From Stutzerimonas kunmingensis (GTDB taxonomy: Bacteria > Pseudomonadota > Gammaproteobacteria > Pseudomonadales > Pseudomonadaceae), in contig NZ_JACXXG010000022.1 in the NCBI RefSeq assembly GCF_014764705.1, forward strand, positions 1-64,000: DNA of 64,000 nt, written 5' to 3'. Position numbers and translations under genes: made by a program. Under the pieces are notes generated by a model. That model was given only the letters and a program-made list of their open reading frames with translations. It was not told where the DNA came from and ran no database searches. Positions 17,407 to 29,574 of this stretch are shown here, piece by piece (position 1 is the stretch's first letter; each line of letters opens with the position of its first letter).

Positions 17407-17620
17407 ATAACGCGGCGGGCATGGTAACGAGCCAAGCACGATTTGTCATGCGCATCGTAGACCTGATGCCATGCAGCCTCCTACAGCCGAATACGCCCCT
17501 CACACTCAAGCAATGCAAATTGCATGACCGCTATCAGTCATCCGTGCAAAGCGCAAGCAATACTCGCCCCAACACAAAGCCAACTTATTGATTTATAAGA
17601 ATTTTTACCCAGATAAACTT

Positions 17621-17636
17621 TGGCACAGCTACTGCA
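17621..17636 (+). promoter_or_regulatory. RpoN-type promoter before two small genes
   Basis: TGGCACagctaCTGCA matches TGGCAC-N5-TTGC with one change. It lies 41 nt upstream of the 17677 ATG, with an AT-rich region in front (17580-17620). Confidence 0.72.
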
Positions 17637-17676
17637 ATAGCTAGGCAAAGTTAACGTGACGCGAAGGATAACGCTC

Positions 17677-17889
17677 ATGATCAAGTCGGCTTTTCTTCTT
17701 ACTACAGGCTTTACATTTGCCGCCCTGACAGCCTCGCAGCTGCCATCCGCCGAACCGCAGCAACAGCGATACGAGCCCTCTTCCCAGTTCTCCATTCAGC
17801 GCACGAGCAATTTGGAACACGCACAGATCACCACCCTCAACTCAGGCGAGGCGAGCGTGCTCACTCAACCGCAACGCTGGGTGTTCTAA
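17677..17889 (+). CDS. Small predicted exported protein, function unknown
   Basis: This 70-aa protein begins MIKSAFLLTTGFTFAALTAS, a likely Sec signal peptide with cleavage near residues 20-25. The mature part is polar and Gln/Ser-rich (EPQQQRYEPSS). AAGGA lies 7 nt upstream of the ATG, and an RpoN-type promoter precedes it. The longer in-frame start at 17656 has no ribosome site. I do not recognise the family. The neighbouring gene 44 nt downstream is also tiny, so the two probably form one transcription unit. Confidence 0.65.
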   Translation: MIKSAFLLTTGFTFAALTASQLPSAEPQQQRYEPSSQFSIQRTSNLEHAQITTLNSGEASVLTQPQRWVF

Positions 17890-17932
17890 GGGATTCAGTT
17901 GAGCGCGGATGGTTCCGCAAAAGGAGTTACTC

Positions 17933-18118
17933 ATGTCCAGATTTGCATTGACTTGCTTGCTTCTTACCGCAGCGTGCGGCTACGGTGCCTTCCTGGCCCC
18001 CCAAAGCCTGGCGACCTTGGATACCTTGTGCAAGGCAGGACTTGGCATATTCGGAAGCTTATCCCTGATCGCACTCATGATCGGACGCAGGATCAAGTTC
18101 GATCCAGTGCTGCGCTAA
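17933..18118 (+). CDS. Small predicted membrane protein, function unknown
   Basis: This 61-aa protein has two hydrophobic stretches, FALTCLLLTAACGYGAFLA and LGIFGSLSLIALMIG, and a basic tail (RRIKFDPVLR), so a two-span inner-membrane hairpin is likely. AAAAGGAG lies 7-8 nt before the ATG, a strong site that supports the start. Together with the preceding small gene it would be read from the RpoN-type promoter at 17621. No family recognised. Confidence 0.65.
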   Translation: MSRFALTCLLLTAACGYGAFLAPQSLATLDTLCKAGLGIFGSLSLIALMIGRRIKFDPVLR

Positions 18119-18290
18119 GACCCCATAGCCGGACGATAATCAGACTGGTTCACAGTAAAGGCATTTTGATAGCACGAGCAGTTTACTAATCAGAATATCG
18201 ACGTACAATTGGCGTCATGAAGCCGTCTCCTAATTTTTAACCTGGCTGACGGAACAGCGAGTACTGGTGGTTGTCAGACCGGTGACTACC

Positions 18291-18306
18291 CCGGCAATAC
18301 GCCAGC
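18291..18306 (+). promoter_or_regulatory. Candidate AmrZ operator upstream of amrZ
   Basis: ccggcaatacgccagc resembles the AmrZ recognition pattern (about TGGCAAAACGCC) that I recall for its own promoter in P. aeruginosa, where AmrZ represses itself. It lies 27 nt upstream of the amrZ ATG. Assignment rests on motif memory, not on a matrix score. Confidence 0.5.
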
Positions 18307-18332
18307 ACGCCCACCTGACTAACCGGTTAATT

Positions 18333-18656
18333 ATGCGCCCTATGAAACAGGCAGTTTATTCCAGCCGTACGGCTGACAAATTCGTTGTTCGGCTTCCCGA
18401 CGGCATGCGTGAACGCATCGCCGAGGTAGCGCGGAATCATCACCGCAGCATGAACTCAGAAATCATCGCCAGATTGGAGCAGAGCCTGCTGCAGGAAGGC
18501 GCACTGGATGAAGATCTGAGCATGCGGCTCGACAGCCCAGAGCTGTCTCTTCACGAGCGAGAGCTTCTGCAGCGCTTTCGCCAGCTCGCTCACCGCCAGC
18601 AGAACGCGCTCATTGCATTGATCGCTCAGGACACCGAGCTCGCCAAAGAAGATTGA
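18333..18656 (+). CDS. amrZ: Ribbon-helix-helix regulator AmrZ (AlgZ)
   Basis: A 107-aa Arc-type regulator. The sequence [20 protein letters not shown], then [22 protein letters not shown] and a C-terminal [20 protein letters not shown], is nearly the same as I recall for P. aeruginosa AmrZ, which controls alginate, twitching, c-di-GMP and, in several species, flagellar genes. The N-terminal strand (about residues 16-22) contacts DNA; the C-terminus mediates oligomerisation. I use the ATG at 18333 ([11 protein letters not shown]), which gives the family length. Upstream in-frame codons are not supported. Confidence 0.92.
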   Translation: MRPMKQAVYSSRTADKFVVRLPDGMRERIAEVARNHHRSMNSEIIARLEQSLLQEGALDEDLSMRLDSPELSLHERELLQRFRQLAHRQQNALIALIAQDTELAKED

Positions 18657-18897
18657 CCCCGGACCAGCCACCAGCTGGAGACAGGTGACTGGCTCCAGCT
18701 GACGCTGTCTCTGATTACCCCTGCTTCCGGCTGCCACTCTCAGGCGGTCAACAAGTCAGCCAGCCGCATCAGTTCCCCCTTCATCATCGTCCTAGCCATC
18801 AAGACAGGCACGAATGTGCTTCGGACACACGGGTTGCGCCGAATCTATGGTCGACCCGAGATCCGCGCTCGATAAGAAGTTAGAACTTGGATGCAGC

Positions 18898-18923
18898 AAG
18901 GCGCCCCCGTTGCAGAGGCGCCT
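18898..18923 (-). terminator. Terminator of the oadGAB operon
   Basis: Inverted repeat aaggcgcc / ggcgcct with a central loop lies 7 nt beyond the oadB stop on the minus strand. The T run is short, so efficiency is uncertain. Confidence 0.6.
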
Positions 18924-18929
18924 ATACAA

Positions 18930-20066
18930 CTAGCCTACAAAGTTGAGCAGCACCCCGGCCGCAACCGCAGAGCCGATGACACCTGCCACGTTGGGCCCCA
19001 TGGCATGCATCAGCAGGAAGTTCTGAGGATTGGCCTCCAGCCCCACCTTGTTCGATACACGTGCAGCCATCGGCACAGCAGAGACTCCTGCGGAACCGAT
19101 CAACGGATTGATCTTGTTCTCACTGAAACGGTTCATCACTTTGGCCATGAAAATACCCGCTGCGGTACCACCGCAAAAGGCAACCATACCCAGCACGAGA
19201 ATCCCCAAGGTTTTCATCTGCAGGAAGGCCTCGGCCGATAGCTTCGAACCGACTGTCAGACCAAGAGCAATGGTAACGATGTTGATCAGGGCATTTCGTG
19301 AAGTATCCGCCAGGCGATCCACCACACCACATTCGCGCAACAGATTACCGAAGGCGAACATACCCACCAGCGGTGCGGCATCCGGCAGTAGCAAGCCGAC
19401 CAGCAAACAGAGCACCAGCGGGAATACTATCTTCTCGACCTGCCCGACATGACGCAGTTGCGTCATGACGATTGCACGCTCCTCTTTGGTGGTCATCGCA
19501 CGCATGATCGGCGGCTGAATCAGCGGCACGAGGGCCATGTAGGAATACGCGGCAACCGCAATCGGACCGAGCAACTCTGGGGCAAGCTTGGATGTCACGA
19601 AGATCGACGTTGGACCGTCTGCGCCCCCAATGATAGCGATCGACGCTGCCTCGCGCAGCGTGAACTCCATACCCGGAATCCCGGCAGCGGTCAGAGCAAG
19701 AGCGCCTAGCAGGGTCGCAAAGATTCCGAACTGCGCCGCTGCACCAAGCAGCAGGGTCTTTGGGTTGGCAAGCATGGGGCCAAAGTCGGTCATCGCGCCA
19801 ACGCCCATGAAGATCAACAGCGGAAAGACGCTGGTCGGTAACCCTACCTCATAAAACAGATGCAGAATTCCGGCACCCTCGCCCATGTTGGCAACCGGGA
19901 TGTTTGCCAGGATGCCACCGAACCCTATAGGGATCAGCAACAAAGGTTCGAATCCCTTCCGAATCGCCAGATAGATCAGCCCCAGACAGACGAAGATCAT
20001 CAGCGCCTGCCCTGGCTCCAGATGGTACAGGCCGGTTCCGTGCCACAGCTTGAGCAACTTTTCCAT
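18930..20066 (-). CDS. oadB: Na+-translocating oxaloacetate decarboxylase, beta subunit
   Basis: This 378-aa polytopic membrane protein decarboxylates carboxybiotin and pumps Na+ outward. It has the family motifs [20 protein letters not shown] and [16 protein letters not shown], with about nine hydrophobic spans. It is the last gene of oadG-oadA-oadB and lies 10 nt after oadA. The complete three-subunit set distinguishes this from the soluble pyruvate carboxylase (pycAB) of other pseudomonads. Confidence 0.93.
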   Translation of the reverse strand: MEKLLKLWHGTGLYHLEPGQALMIFVCLGLIYLAIRKGFEPLLLIPIGFGGILANIPVANMGEGAGILHLFYEVGLPTSVFPLLIFMGVGAMTDFGPMLANPKTLLLGAAAQFGIFATLLGALALTAAGIPGMEFTLREAASIAIIGGADGPTSIFVTSKLAPELLGPIAVAAYSYMALVPLIQPPIMRAMTTKEERAIVMTQLRHVGQVEKIVFPLVLCLLVGLLLPDAAPLVGMFAFGNLLRECGVVDRLADTSRNALINIVTIALGLTVGSKLSAEAFLQMKTLGILVLGMVAFCGGTAAGIFMAKVMNRFSENKINPLIGSAGVSAVPMAARVSNKVGLEANPQNFLLMHAMGPNVAGVIGSAVAAGVLLNFVG

Positions 20067-20076
20067 GGGACTCCCC

Positions 20077-21861
20077 TTAGCCGATGCTCAGCAGACTGTC
20101 ACCGACCGAAACCGCGTCGCCCACCTTGACGCTGACGGAGGCGACGGTGCCGGCCTTGAACGCACGGATCTCGGTTTCCATTTTCATGGCTTCGAGAATC
20201 ATCACCAGATCGCCCTCCTGGACCAACTGTCCGGGCTGCACCAGCACTTTGAATATGTTGCCCGCCAGCGGCGCCGCCTGGGTTTCACCAGTGGCAGGCA
20301 CGGCGGCAGAACCAGCAACCGCGCTGGTAGCGCCGCCACCAGCGCCGAGAGGCTTGATGCCCTCGATATCGCCGCCATCGCTCACTTGTACGACGAAAGA
20401 TTTGCCGTTGACTTCAACGGTGTAGACCTCCGGCTTGCCCGCCTCTCGCGTTGGTAGATCGCCCCCGGTTGGCGCCGGCTCGAACGCGGATGGGTTTCCA
20501 CGGTTCTCCAAAAACTTCAATCCGATCTGGGGGAATAGCGCATAGGTCAGCACGTCATCGATCGAATCCGTAGCGAGCTGGATGCCCTTCTCTTTTGCGA
20601 TCCCTTTCAGTTCGGCAGTAAGTCGATCCATTTCCGGCTGCAGCAGGTCTGCGGGACGACAGGTGATCACCTCGGCCCCCTCCAGCACACGAGCCTGCAG
20701 CTCGGAATTGAAAGGCGCAGGGGCCGCACCATATTCACCTTTGAGCACGCCTGCCGTCTCTTTGGTGATCGACTTGTAGCGCTCTCCCATCAGCACATTG
20801 ATCACCGCCTGGGTACCGACGATTTGCGACGTGGGCGTCACCAGCGGGATGAAGCCGAGGTCTTCACGAACGCGAGGGATTTCAGCAAGCACGTCGTCGA
20901 ACTTGTCCAGAGCACCCTGCTCCTTCAGCTGACCTTCCATATTGGTCAACATGCCGCCGGGCACCTGAGCCACGAGGATTCGCGAGTCGACACCGCGCAG
21001 GGTGCCCTCGAATTTCGCGTACTTCTTGCGAACCTCGCGGAAGTACGCCGCGATTTCCTCGAGCAGCTCCAGGTTCAAGCCGGTATCGCGCTCCGTGCCC
21101 TGGAAAATAGCCACCACCGATTCCGTCGGAGAATGTCCGTAGGTCATCGATAGCGACGAAATGGCTGTATCGACATTGTCGATACCCGCTTCTACTGCCT
21201 TGAGAATGGCGGCCGTCGACAGGCCGGCTGTAGCGTGGCATTGCATATGGATCGGAATCGCAAGGCTGGACTTCAAGCGCGACACCAGCTCGAACGCCAT
21301 GTACGGCGTAAGGATGCCTGCCATATCCTTGATCGCCACCGAGTCGGCGCCCATATCCTCGATCTGCTTTGCCAGATCGACCCACATCTCCAGCGTATGC
21401 ACCGGACTGGTGGTATAGGAAATGGTGCCTTGTGCATGCTTGCCCTGTTGTTTGACGGCACGCAGGGCAGTTTCGAGATTGCGCGGATCGTTCATAGCGT
21501 CGAATACGCGAAAGACATCGACGCCATTTACAGCGGCGCGCTCGACGAATTTTTCCACGACATCATCGGCGTAGTGCCGATAGCCCAGCAGGTTCTGGCC
21601 TCGCAGCAGCATCTGCTGACGCGTGTTGGGCATGGCCTTCTTGAGTTCGCGAATGCGCTCCCAAGGGTCTTCTCCCAAGTAGCGGATACAGGCATCGAAG
21701 GTCGCGCCGCCCCAACTTTCCACCGACCAGAAGCCAACCTGATCGAGCTTGGCAGCGATCGGCAACATGTCTTCCAAGCGAACACGGGTGGCTAGAATGG
21801 ATTGGTGCGCATCACGCAGCACCACATCGGTTATGCCGAGCGGCTGTTTAGCAATGGTCAT
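20077..21861 (-). CDS. oadA: Oxaloacetate decarboxylase alpha subunit (carboxyltransferase, biotinylated)
   Basis: This 594-aa protein transfers CO2 from oxaloacetate to biotin. The N-terminal carboxyltransferase TIM barrel has [12 protein letters not shown] and a metal-binding MQCHATAG. The PYC/OADA conserved domain follows, then a Gly/Ala/Pro linker (~500-525). The C-terminal biotinyl domain carries the biotin Lys in EAMKM near residue 560. The start at 21861 follows GGGAG; the longer open frame to 21963 overlaps oadG and is not needed. Confidence 0.93.
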   Translation of the reverse strand: MTIAKQPLGITDVVLRDAHQSILATRVRLEDMLPIAAKLDQVGFWSVESWGGATFDACIRYLGEDPWERIRELKKAMPNTRQQMLLRGQNLLGYRHYADDVVEKFVERAAVNGVDVFRVFDAMNDPRNLETALRAVKQQGKHAQGTISYTTSPVHTLEMWVDLAKQIEDMGADSVAIKDMAGILTPYMAFELVSRLKSSLAIPIHMQCHATAGLSTAAILKAVEAGIDNVDTAISSLSMTYGHSPTESVVAIFQGTERDTGLNLELLEEIAAYFREVRKKYAKFEGTLRGVDSRILVAQVPGGMLTNMEGQLKEQGALDKFDDVLAEIPRVREDLGFIPLVTPTSQIVGTQAVINVLMGERYKSITKETAGVLKGEYGAAPAPFNSELQARVLEGAEVITCRPADLLQPEMDRLTAELKGIAKEKGIQLATDSIDDVLTYALFPQIGLKFLENRGNPSAFEPAPTGGDLPTREAGKPEVYTVEVNGKSFVVQVSDGGDIEGIKPLGAGGGATSAVAGSAAVPATGETQAAPLAGNIFKVLVQPGQLVQEGDLVMILEAMKMETEIRAFKAGTVASVSVKVGDAVSVGDSLLSIG

Positions 21862-21883
21862 GGAAGGAACTCCCTTTCCAGAG

Positions 21884-22126
21884 TCAACCGCGTCGCGCGC
21901 GGTGTTGATGAATCGCGGCCTGGATGGCTGCAAGAATATCCGCATCTGTTTCAGCGCTCGCAACCTGAGCGGCCGCTACTCGAGGCGCCGGCTCAGTGAC
22001 GAAGCGGCCGGCGAGGTAGGACATCAAGCGAATGCAGAGGATCAACAGAACGAGAAAGGCGAAGACGAAACCGATGCCGAACAGCATGAGTTCGACGCCT
22101 TCGAGCAGGAGTTGGCTGGGGGTCAT
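21884..22126 (-). CDS. oadG: Oxaloacetate decarboxylase gamma subunit
   Basis: An 80-aa protein with one N-terminal transmembrane helix ([23 protein letters not shown]) and a charged cytoplasmic tail. It anchors the alpha subunit to beta and speeds the reaction. It is the first gene of oadGAB, 22 nt before oadA. Identification rests on the OadG_MctA-like N-terminus ([16 protein letters not shown]) and its position. Confidence 0.88.
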   Translation of the reverse strand: MTPSQLLLEGVELMLFGIGFVFAFLVLLILCIRLMSYLAGRFVTEPAPRVAAAQVASAETDADILAAIQAAIHQHRARRG

Positions 22127-22266
22127 CGGGAGTTCCCTTGTCAGCAGCTCAAGCTGCTTGTTATTCGCTGCGTGGGTTCGGACACGTTTCGCGACACACG
22201 AAACGGCCGAACCTTAGCCCGAAACAGCGAAATAAGGCAAACCCCAATAAAGCGCGAAAAGTACCG

Positions 22267-23700
22267 CTACAGCAGAAAAATGGTCGCCAATCCAAGGAAA
22301 ATGAAGAACCCGCCGCTGTCTGTCATGGCAGTGATCATGACGCTTGCCCCCATTGCCGGATCGCGCCCCAGGCGCGCCAGCGTCATAGGAATCAGCACGC
22401 CCATAAGCGCAGCGAGCAGCAGGTTCAGTGTCATAGCCGCCGTCATGACTACCCCCAGAGACCAGCTGCCATACAGCCACCAGGCCACCGCACCGATCAC
22501 ACCACCCCAGACCAGCCCGTTGACCAGGCCAACCCCGACCTCCTTGCGCAACAGTCGGGTCGTATTACCGGTACCCACCTGATCCAACGCCATTGCGCGC
22601 ACGATCATGGTGATTGTCTGATTACCCGAATTTCCGCCAATGCCTGCGACAATTGGCATCAGGGCCGCGAGGGCCACGAGCCTCTCGATCGAACCATCGA
22701 ACAGGCCGATTACCCGGGAGGCGATAAATGCAGTAACCAGGTTGACCGCGAGCCAGGCCCAACGGTTACGGACGGATTTCCAAACGGAGGCGAAGATGTC
22801 TTCCTCCTCGCGCAGACCGGCCATGTTGAGAACTTCGCTTTCACTCTCCTCACGGATAAGGTCGACCATCTCATCGATGGTCAGACGCCCGATCAGCTTG
22901 CCACCCTTGTCGACGACCGGCGTCGATACTAAGTCATAACGTTCGAAGGCCTGCGCCGCGTCATAGGCGTCTTCATCCGGGTGAAAGGTGACGGGGTCGC
23001 TGGCCATCACCTCCGCGACCTGTTTATCCGGATCGTTAACCAGTAATCGCTTGATCGGGAGCACGCCCTTGAGCACGCCGTCGTAGTCGACCACGAACAG
23101 CTTGTCGGTGTGGCCCGGCAACTCCTTGAGGCGGCGCAGATAACGCAACACCACTTCGAGACTGACATCCTCACGGATGGTCACCATCTCGAAGTCCATC
23201 AGTGCCCCGACCTGATCCTCTTCGTAGGACAGCGCTGATCGCACGCGCTCGCGCTGTTGCGCATCGAGGCTTTCCATCAACTCATGAACGACGTCGCGCG
23301 GCAACTCCGGCGCTAGGTCTGCCAGCTCGTCGGCGTCCATCTCCTTCGCCGCGGCAAGCAGTTCATGATCGTCCATATCGGCGATCAGCGTTTCCCGAAC
23401 TGCGTCGGACACCTCGAGCAGGATATCGCCGTCTCGCTCGGCCTTGACCAGTTGCCAGACGGTCAGTCGCTCTTCGAGCGGTAGCGCTTCGAGAATGTGA
23501 GCGACGTCAGCAGGATGCAATTCGTCGAGCTTGCGTTGCAGCTCGGCGAGAATCTGACTCTCGTCGTAGATCTCAACCTGCTCGCCGTCATGCCGGTAAT
23601 CGCCGTCCTGACCGAGGCGACGGCGCTGCAGCAGATCGACCACCTGCGCCAGGCGATCCTGCAGGGTCTCTTGGGGCTTTTTTGCTTCTACTTCTGTCAT
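22267..23700 (-). CDS. mgtE: Magnesium channel/transporter
   Basis: This 477-aa Mg2+ channel has an N-terminal MgtE_N superhelical domain (LHPADVAHILEALPLEERLT), two CBS domains (about 200-320, e.g. VSTPVVDKGGKLIGRLTIDE) and a C-terminal five-helix pore domain with ALMPIVAGIGGNSGNQTITM, the signature of the pore. The ATG at 23700 is chosen over 23742 because MTEVEAKK begins the conserved region. Monocistronic by spacing: 140 nt before oadG. Confidence 0.95.
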   Translation of the reverse strand: MTEVEAKKPQETLQDRLAQVVDLLQRRRLGQDGDYRHDGEQVEIYDESQILAELQRKLDELHPADVAHILEALPLEERLTVWQLVKAERDGDILLEVSDAVRETLIADMDDHELLAAAKEMDADELADLAPELPRDVVHELMESLDAQQRERVRSALSYEEDQVGALMDFEMVTIREDVSLEVVLRYLRRLKELPGHTDKLFVVDYDGVLKGVLPIKRLLVNDPDKQVAEVMASDPVTFHPDEDAYDAAQAFERYDLVSTPVVDKGGKLIGRLTIDEMVDLIREESESEVLNMAGLREEEDIFASVWKSVRNRWAWLAVNLVTAFIASRVIGLFDGSIERLVALAALMPIVAGIGGNSGNQTITMIVRAMALDQVGTGNTTRLLRKEVGVGLVNGLVWGGVIGAVAWWLYGSWSLGVVMTAAMTLNLLLAALMGVLIPMTLARLGRDPAMGASVMITAMTDSGGFFIFLGLATIFLL

Positions 23701-24034
23701 GGCGCACTCCACCCTGGCCGGGAGCACGCCAGGGAAAATCAATCAATCAGTACGTGATTGGCAAATTGGAAACGTGAACGACTACTGGGTAAGTCCATAA
23801 AGAAAGGTTGTTCCACAAACCCTGAGGGGCAGATGCGGGCATCATAACATCGCAATCAGCGGCCCGACGCGCTCAAACACGGCCATCACAAGGGCTGCGT
23901 CAAAGATGCAGAAGAGCTTGCGACGGAGAAGCCGACATTCTGTCGACGCCTTCACGCTGCGAAGAGACACGAATGTACGAGCAGCTTTTATTGAGTAGCC
24001 TGAATGGACAGTTGTTCAGTCATGGAGGACGAGA
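23701..24034. other. Intergenic region, no gene seen
   Basis: This is the divergent gap between mgtE (minus) and a plus-strand exported-protein gene. It must hold both promoters, but I see no clear box, riboswitch or hairpin, and no recognisable Mg2+-sensing leader. Confidence 0.5.
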
Positions 24035-24517
24035 ATGAGAGCACTGTCCATAGGTGTGAGCCTGCTATTGCTATCCACCCCCGCATTTTCAGCAAGCGTA
24101 TTTCGCTGCGTCGACCAATCCGGGCATGTCACCTTCAGCCAGCAAGGCTGCCCGGAAAACCAAAGACAGCAACGGCAGCGCGCAACCAATCCAACACCCA
24201 GTTCAGGGAAAGCCGTGCCAATGGCGACCCTCAAGACCAGGAAAAGCCCCGCCGGCAGTGAAGGCGAAAGCCTGGCGATAGTCGCCGAACGAGATGACGG
24301 TTGCGGCAACAGAGTAACCGGCAGCGAACGGCGCAGCGCAATCATCAACAAACAGATCCGCACCGGCATGACTCGCAGTGACGTCGAAAGCGCATTCGGG
24401 CGACCGGAGAGCATCACAAGTAGCAACGGGCGGGAACGCCTGCGCTTTCGCAGCAGCAGCGGCCAGGTACGCACCGTCAGCTTCGACGAGTTCGGCTGCG
24501 TTCTTGGTAGACGCTAA
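24035..24517 (+). CDS. Exported DUF4124/BamE-like protein, function unknown
   Basis: A 160-aa protein with a signal peptide (MRALSIGVSLLLLSTPAFSA). The DUF4124-like segment VFRCVDQSGHVTFSQQGCP (two Cys that could pair) is followed by a polar linker and a C-terminal SmpA/BamE-like fold marked by IRTGMTRSDVESAFGRPES. BamE-like modules often act as small envelope adaptors; a specific function cannot be given. It is followed by a strong terminator and stands alone. Confidence 0.8.
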   Translation: MRALSIGVSLLLLSTPAFSASVFRCVDQSGHVTFSQQGCPENQRQQRQRATNPTPSSGKAVPMATLKTRKSPAGSEGESLAIVAERDDGCGNRVTGSERRSAIINKQIRTGMTRSDVESAFGRPESITSSNGRERLRFRSSSGQVRTVSFDEFGCVLGRR

Positions 24518-24533
24518 CGCTCGAAAACGAAAA

Positions 24534-24558
24534 AGGGCCTGCATCGCTGCAGGCCCTT
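24534..24558 (+). terminator. Rho-independent terminator
   Basis: A 10-bp perfect stem agggcctgca / tgcaggccct with a 4- to 5-nt loop, followed by tctctt, 17 nt after the stop of the preceding plus-strand gene. Confidence 0.8.
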
Positions 24559-24566
24559 CTCTTAGT

Positions 24567-24643
24567 TGGCGCACTCAGGAGGATTCGAACCTCCGACCGC
24601 TCGGTTCGTAGCCGAGTACTCTATCCAGCTGAGCTATGAGTGC
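24567..24643 (-). tRNA. tRNA-Arg (anticodon ACG), copy 1
   Basis: A 77-nt minus-strand cloverleaf with encoded CCA. The acceptor is GCACTCA / TGAGTGC, the anticodon loop CTACGAA gives ACG (read as ICG after modification), and the T-loop is GTTCGAAT. Confidence 0.96.
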
Positions 24644-24714
24644 GTAAGTGCTTGTTAGACCAGATCACCGCTGGTGGCTTGAGTGATCCGCATTTCTGCC
24701 GATCATTCGAAGTG

Positions 24715-24791
24715 TGGCGCACTCAGGAGGATTCGAACCTCCGACCGCTCGGTTCGTAGCCGAGTACTCTATCCAGCTGAGCTATGAGTGC
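24715..24791 (-). tRNA. tRNA-Arg (anticodon ACG), copy 2
   Basis: The same 77-nt sequence as the copy at 24567, separated from it by 71 nt. On the minus strand this copy is transcribed first. Confidence 0.96.
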
Positions 24792-24902
24792 GCTGAGCGT
24801 GCGCATTATAGGGAGTAAACATTGACGGTCAAGCACTTTGCCGTGGCGCTTTCTTGTATGAAAGCAGGCTGCCGCGAGAACCCTGAACCCTAGAATGCAA
24901 AA

Positions 24903-24993
24903 TGGCGGAGAAGGGGGGATTCGAACCCCCGACACCCTTTTGAGGTGTACTCCCTTAGCAGGGGAGCGCCTTCGGCCACTCGGCCACCTCTCC
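24903..24993 (-). tRNA. tRNA-Ser (anticodon GCT)
   Basis: A 91-nt class II tRNA with long variable arm and encoded CCA. The acceptor is GGAGAGG / CTTCTCC; the anticodon stem-loop CTCCCCTGCTAAGGGAG centres on GCT. It lies between csrA and the tRNA-Arg pair, as in other pseudomonads. Confidence 0.96.
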
Positions 24994-25055
24994 GCAATAC
25001 GGGGCGCATAATACCCATCTTTGCCCCGTTTGCAAAGCCGAAAATTACAGAAAAA

Positions 25056-25241
25056 TTAGTGGCTTGGTTCCTGATCCTTCTCTTTCTGGATCCGTTGGTA
25101 AATCTCCTCGCGATGCACCGCCACCTCCTTGGGCGCATTGACGCCGATACGTACTTGGTTTCCTTTCACACCCAACACGGTGACAGTCACATCGTCACCC
25201 ACCATCAGGGTTTCTCCAACCCGGCGAGTCAGAATCAGCAT
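25056..25241 (-). CDS. csrA: Carbon storage regulator / RNA-binding protein CsrA (RsmA)
   Basis: This 61-aa dimeric translational regulator binds GGA motifs in mRNA leaders. [20 protein letters not shown] is the canonical start, and the RNA-contact segment [13 protein letters not shown] with the key Arg is present. AAGGAG precedes the ATG. In Pseudomonas it is antagonised by the RsmY/RsmZ RNAs, which are not in this window. It follows lysC in the same direction, but 179 nt and a hairpin separate them, so it likely has its own promoter. Confidence 0.97.
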   Translation of the reverse strand: MLILTRRVGETLMVGDDVTVTVLGVKGNQVRIGVNAPKEVAVHREEIYQRIQKEKDQEPSH

Positions 25242-25389
25242 TCCTTTCTCCTTAAACGGATTCAGTTCAGTAAACAGTCTGCAAAGATAAATACGGAAAA
25301 TGTCCGTAAAACATGAAGCTAGAGCCTTTCAACAGGTATTGACCCGCGCGCAGGAGCCTAAAGTTCCTTTTCGCATGACCCAATACGAC

Positions 25390-25415
25390 AGAAGGCGCGG
25401 ACTAGCGCGCCTTCT
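25390..25415 (-). terminator. Hairpin after lysC
   Basis: An 11-bp stem agaaggcgcg / cgcgccttct lies 6 nt beyond the lysC stop. Only scattered T residues follow on the minus strand, so it may be a weak terminator. Confidence 0.6.
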
Positions 25416-25420
25416 GCGAA

Positions 25421-26659
25421 TCATTCCGCAGTATTGCCGGCGGGCGCATCAAGTTCGAACGCAGTATGCAAAGCACGCACGGCAAGCTCGAGGTACTTCT
25501 CCTCGATCACTACCGACACTTTGATTTCCGACGTCGAAATCATCTGGATGTTGATATTTTCCTTGGCCAGGGCCTCGAACATGCGGCTGGCTACGCCGGC
25601 ATGCGAACGCATGCCTACGCCGACGATGGACACCTTGGCGATATCCGTATCGCCGATGACCTCACGAGCGCCCATCTCGGATGCAATGCCCTGCAATACC
25701 TGCAACGCATTGTTGTAGTCGTTGCGATGCACAGTGAACGTGAAGTCGGTGGTGTTATCGTGCGCGACGTTCTGCACGATCATATCCACTTCAACGTTCG
25801 CGGCGCTGATCGGACCGAGGATCTTGAACGCCACACCGGGCGTATCCGGGACCCCACGGATGGTCAGCTTGGCCTCGTCGCGGTTGAAGGCGATGCCGGA
25901 AATGATGGGCTGTTCCATGGATTCCTCTTCATCAAGGGTAATGAGGGTACCCGGACCCTCCTGAAAACTGTGCAGTACGCGCAGCGGGACGCTGTACTTA
26001 CCGGCGAACTCAACCGCCCGAATCTGTAGCACCTTGGAGCCGAGGCTGGCCATTTCCAGCATCTCCTCGAAGGTGATCTTGTCCAGTCGCTGAGCCTTGG
26101 CCACGACCCGAGGATCGGTGGTATAGACGCCATCCACATCGGTATAGATCTGACATTCGTCGGCCTTCAGCGCAGCGGCCAGCGCCACGCCTGTGGTATC
26201 CGAGCCGCCACGACCCAAGGTAGTGATATTGCCCTTCTCGTCCACACCCTGGAAGCCAGCCACCACAACAACCCGCCCAGCCTTGATGTCGCGCTGGATC
26301 CGCTGGCCATCGATCTGCAGGATGCGTGCCTTGGTATGGGCGCTGTCGGTGAGGATACGAACCTGATTGCCAGTGTAGGACACCGCCGGTACGCCGCGCT
26401 TGATAAGCGCCATCGCCAACAGGGCAATGGTCACCTGCTCACCGGTGGAAACCATCACATCCAATTCTCGGGCGACCGGCTGATCACTGATCTGCTTGGC
26501 GAGATCGATCAGGCGGTTGGTTTCGCCACTCATTGCCGAGACGACCACGACGATATCGTCTCCACCGTCGCGGAACTTCTTGACCTTCTCGGCCACCTGC
26601 TCGATCCGCTCGACAGTGCCGACCGAGGTGCCTCCAAACTTCTGTACGATCAAAGCCAT
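25421..26659 (-). CDS. lysC: Aspartate kinase
   Basis: This 412-aa enzyme phosphorylates aspartate, the first step to Lys, Met, Thr and diaminopimelate. It starts MALIVQKFGGTSVGTVERIE (kinase signature KFGGTS), includes the FQGVDEKGNITTLGRGGSDTT motif, and ends with two ACT domains (~265-400) for allosteric control by Lys/Thr. It is the monofunctional type; no homoserine dehydrogenase is attached. It follows alaS by 120 nt. Confidence 0.96.
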   Translation of the reverse strand: MALIVQKFGGTSVGTVERIEQVAEKVKKFRDGGDDIVVVVSAMSGETNRLIDLAKQISDQPVARELDVMVSTGEQVTIALLAMALIKRGVPAVSYTGNQVRILTDSAHTKARILQIDGQRIQRDIKAGRVVVVAGFQGVDEKGNITTLGRGGSDTTGVALAAALKADECQIYTDVDGVYTTDPRVVAKAQRLDKITFEEMLEMASLGSKVLQIRAVEFAGKYSVPLRVLHSFQEGPGTLITLDEEESMEQPIISGIAFNRDEAKLTIRGVPDTPGVAFKILGPISAANVEVDMIVQNVAHDNTTDFTFTVHRNDYNNALQVLQGIASEMGAREVIGDTDIAKVSIVGVGMRSHAGVASRMFEALAKENINIQMISTSEIKVSVVIEEKYLELAVRALHTAFELDAPAGNTAE

Positions 26660-26779
26660 TGTTAGCCGCCTAGAGCCCCTGAAGGGCGATCATTAATCAA
26701 ACAACCCCGAAACCTGCCAAGCACCGGCTCAACCAGACCCGCTCGACGGGCGCCGGCGGGACGCAGCACGGTAACTGAA

Positions 26780-29404
<2,625 letters not shown>

Positions 29405-29574
29405 AGATTTCTTCCAGAGGACTGCGGCCGAACGGCTGCAAAACGACACGGCGAGGCGAGACTACCGAAAACCGGTTCGCAACTACCCAACGGATAGCCG
29501 GCAAAGGGCCGCATTATATCGGGCCTGCGCGCCGGGTATAGGGGATAAAGGCGATTGAATCAAGCAATTCGACG

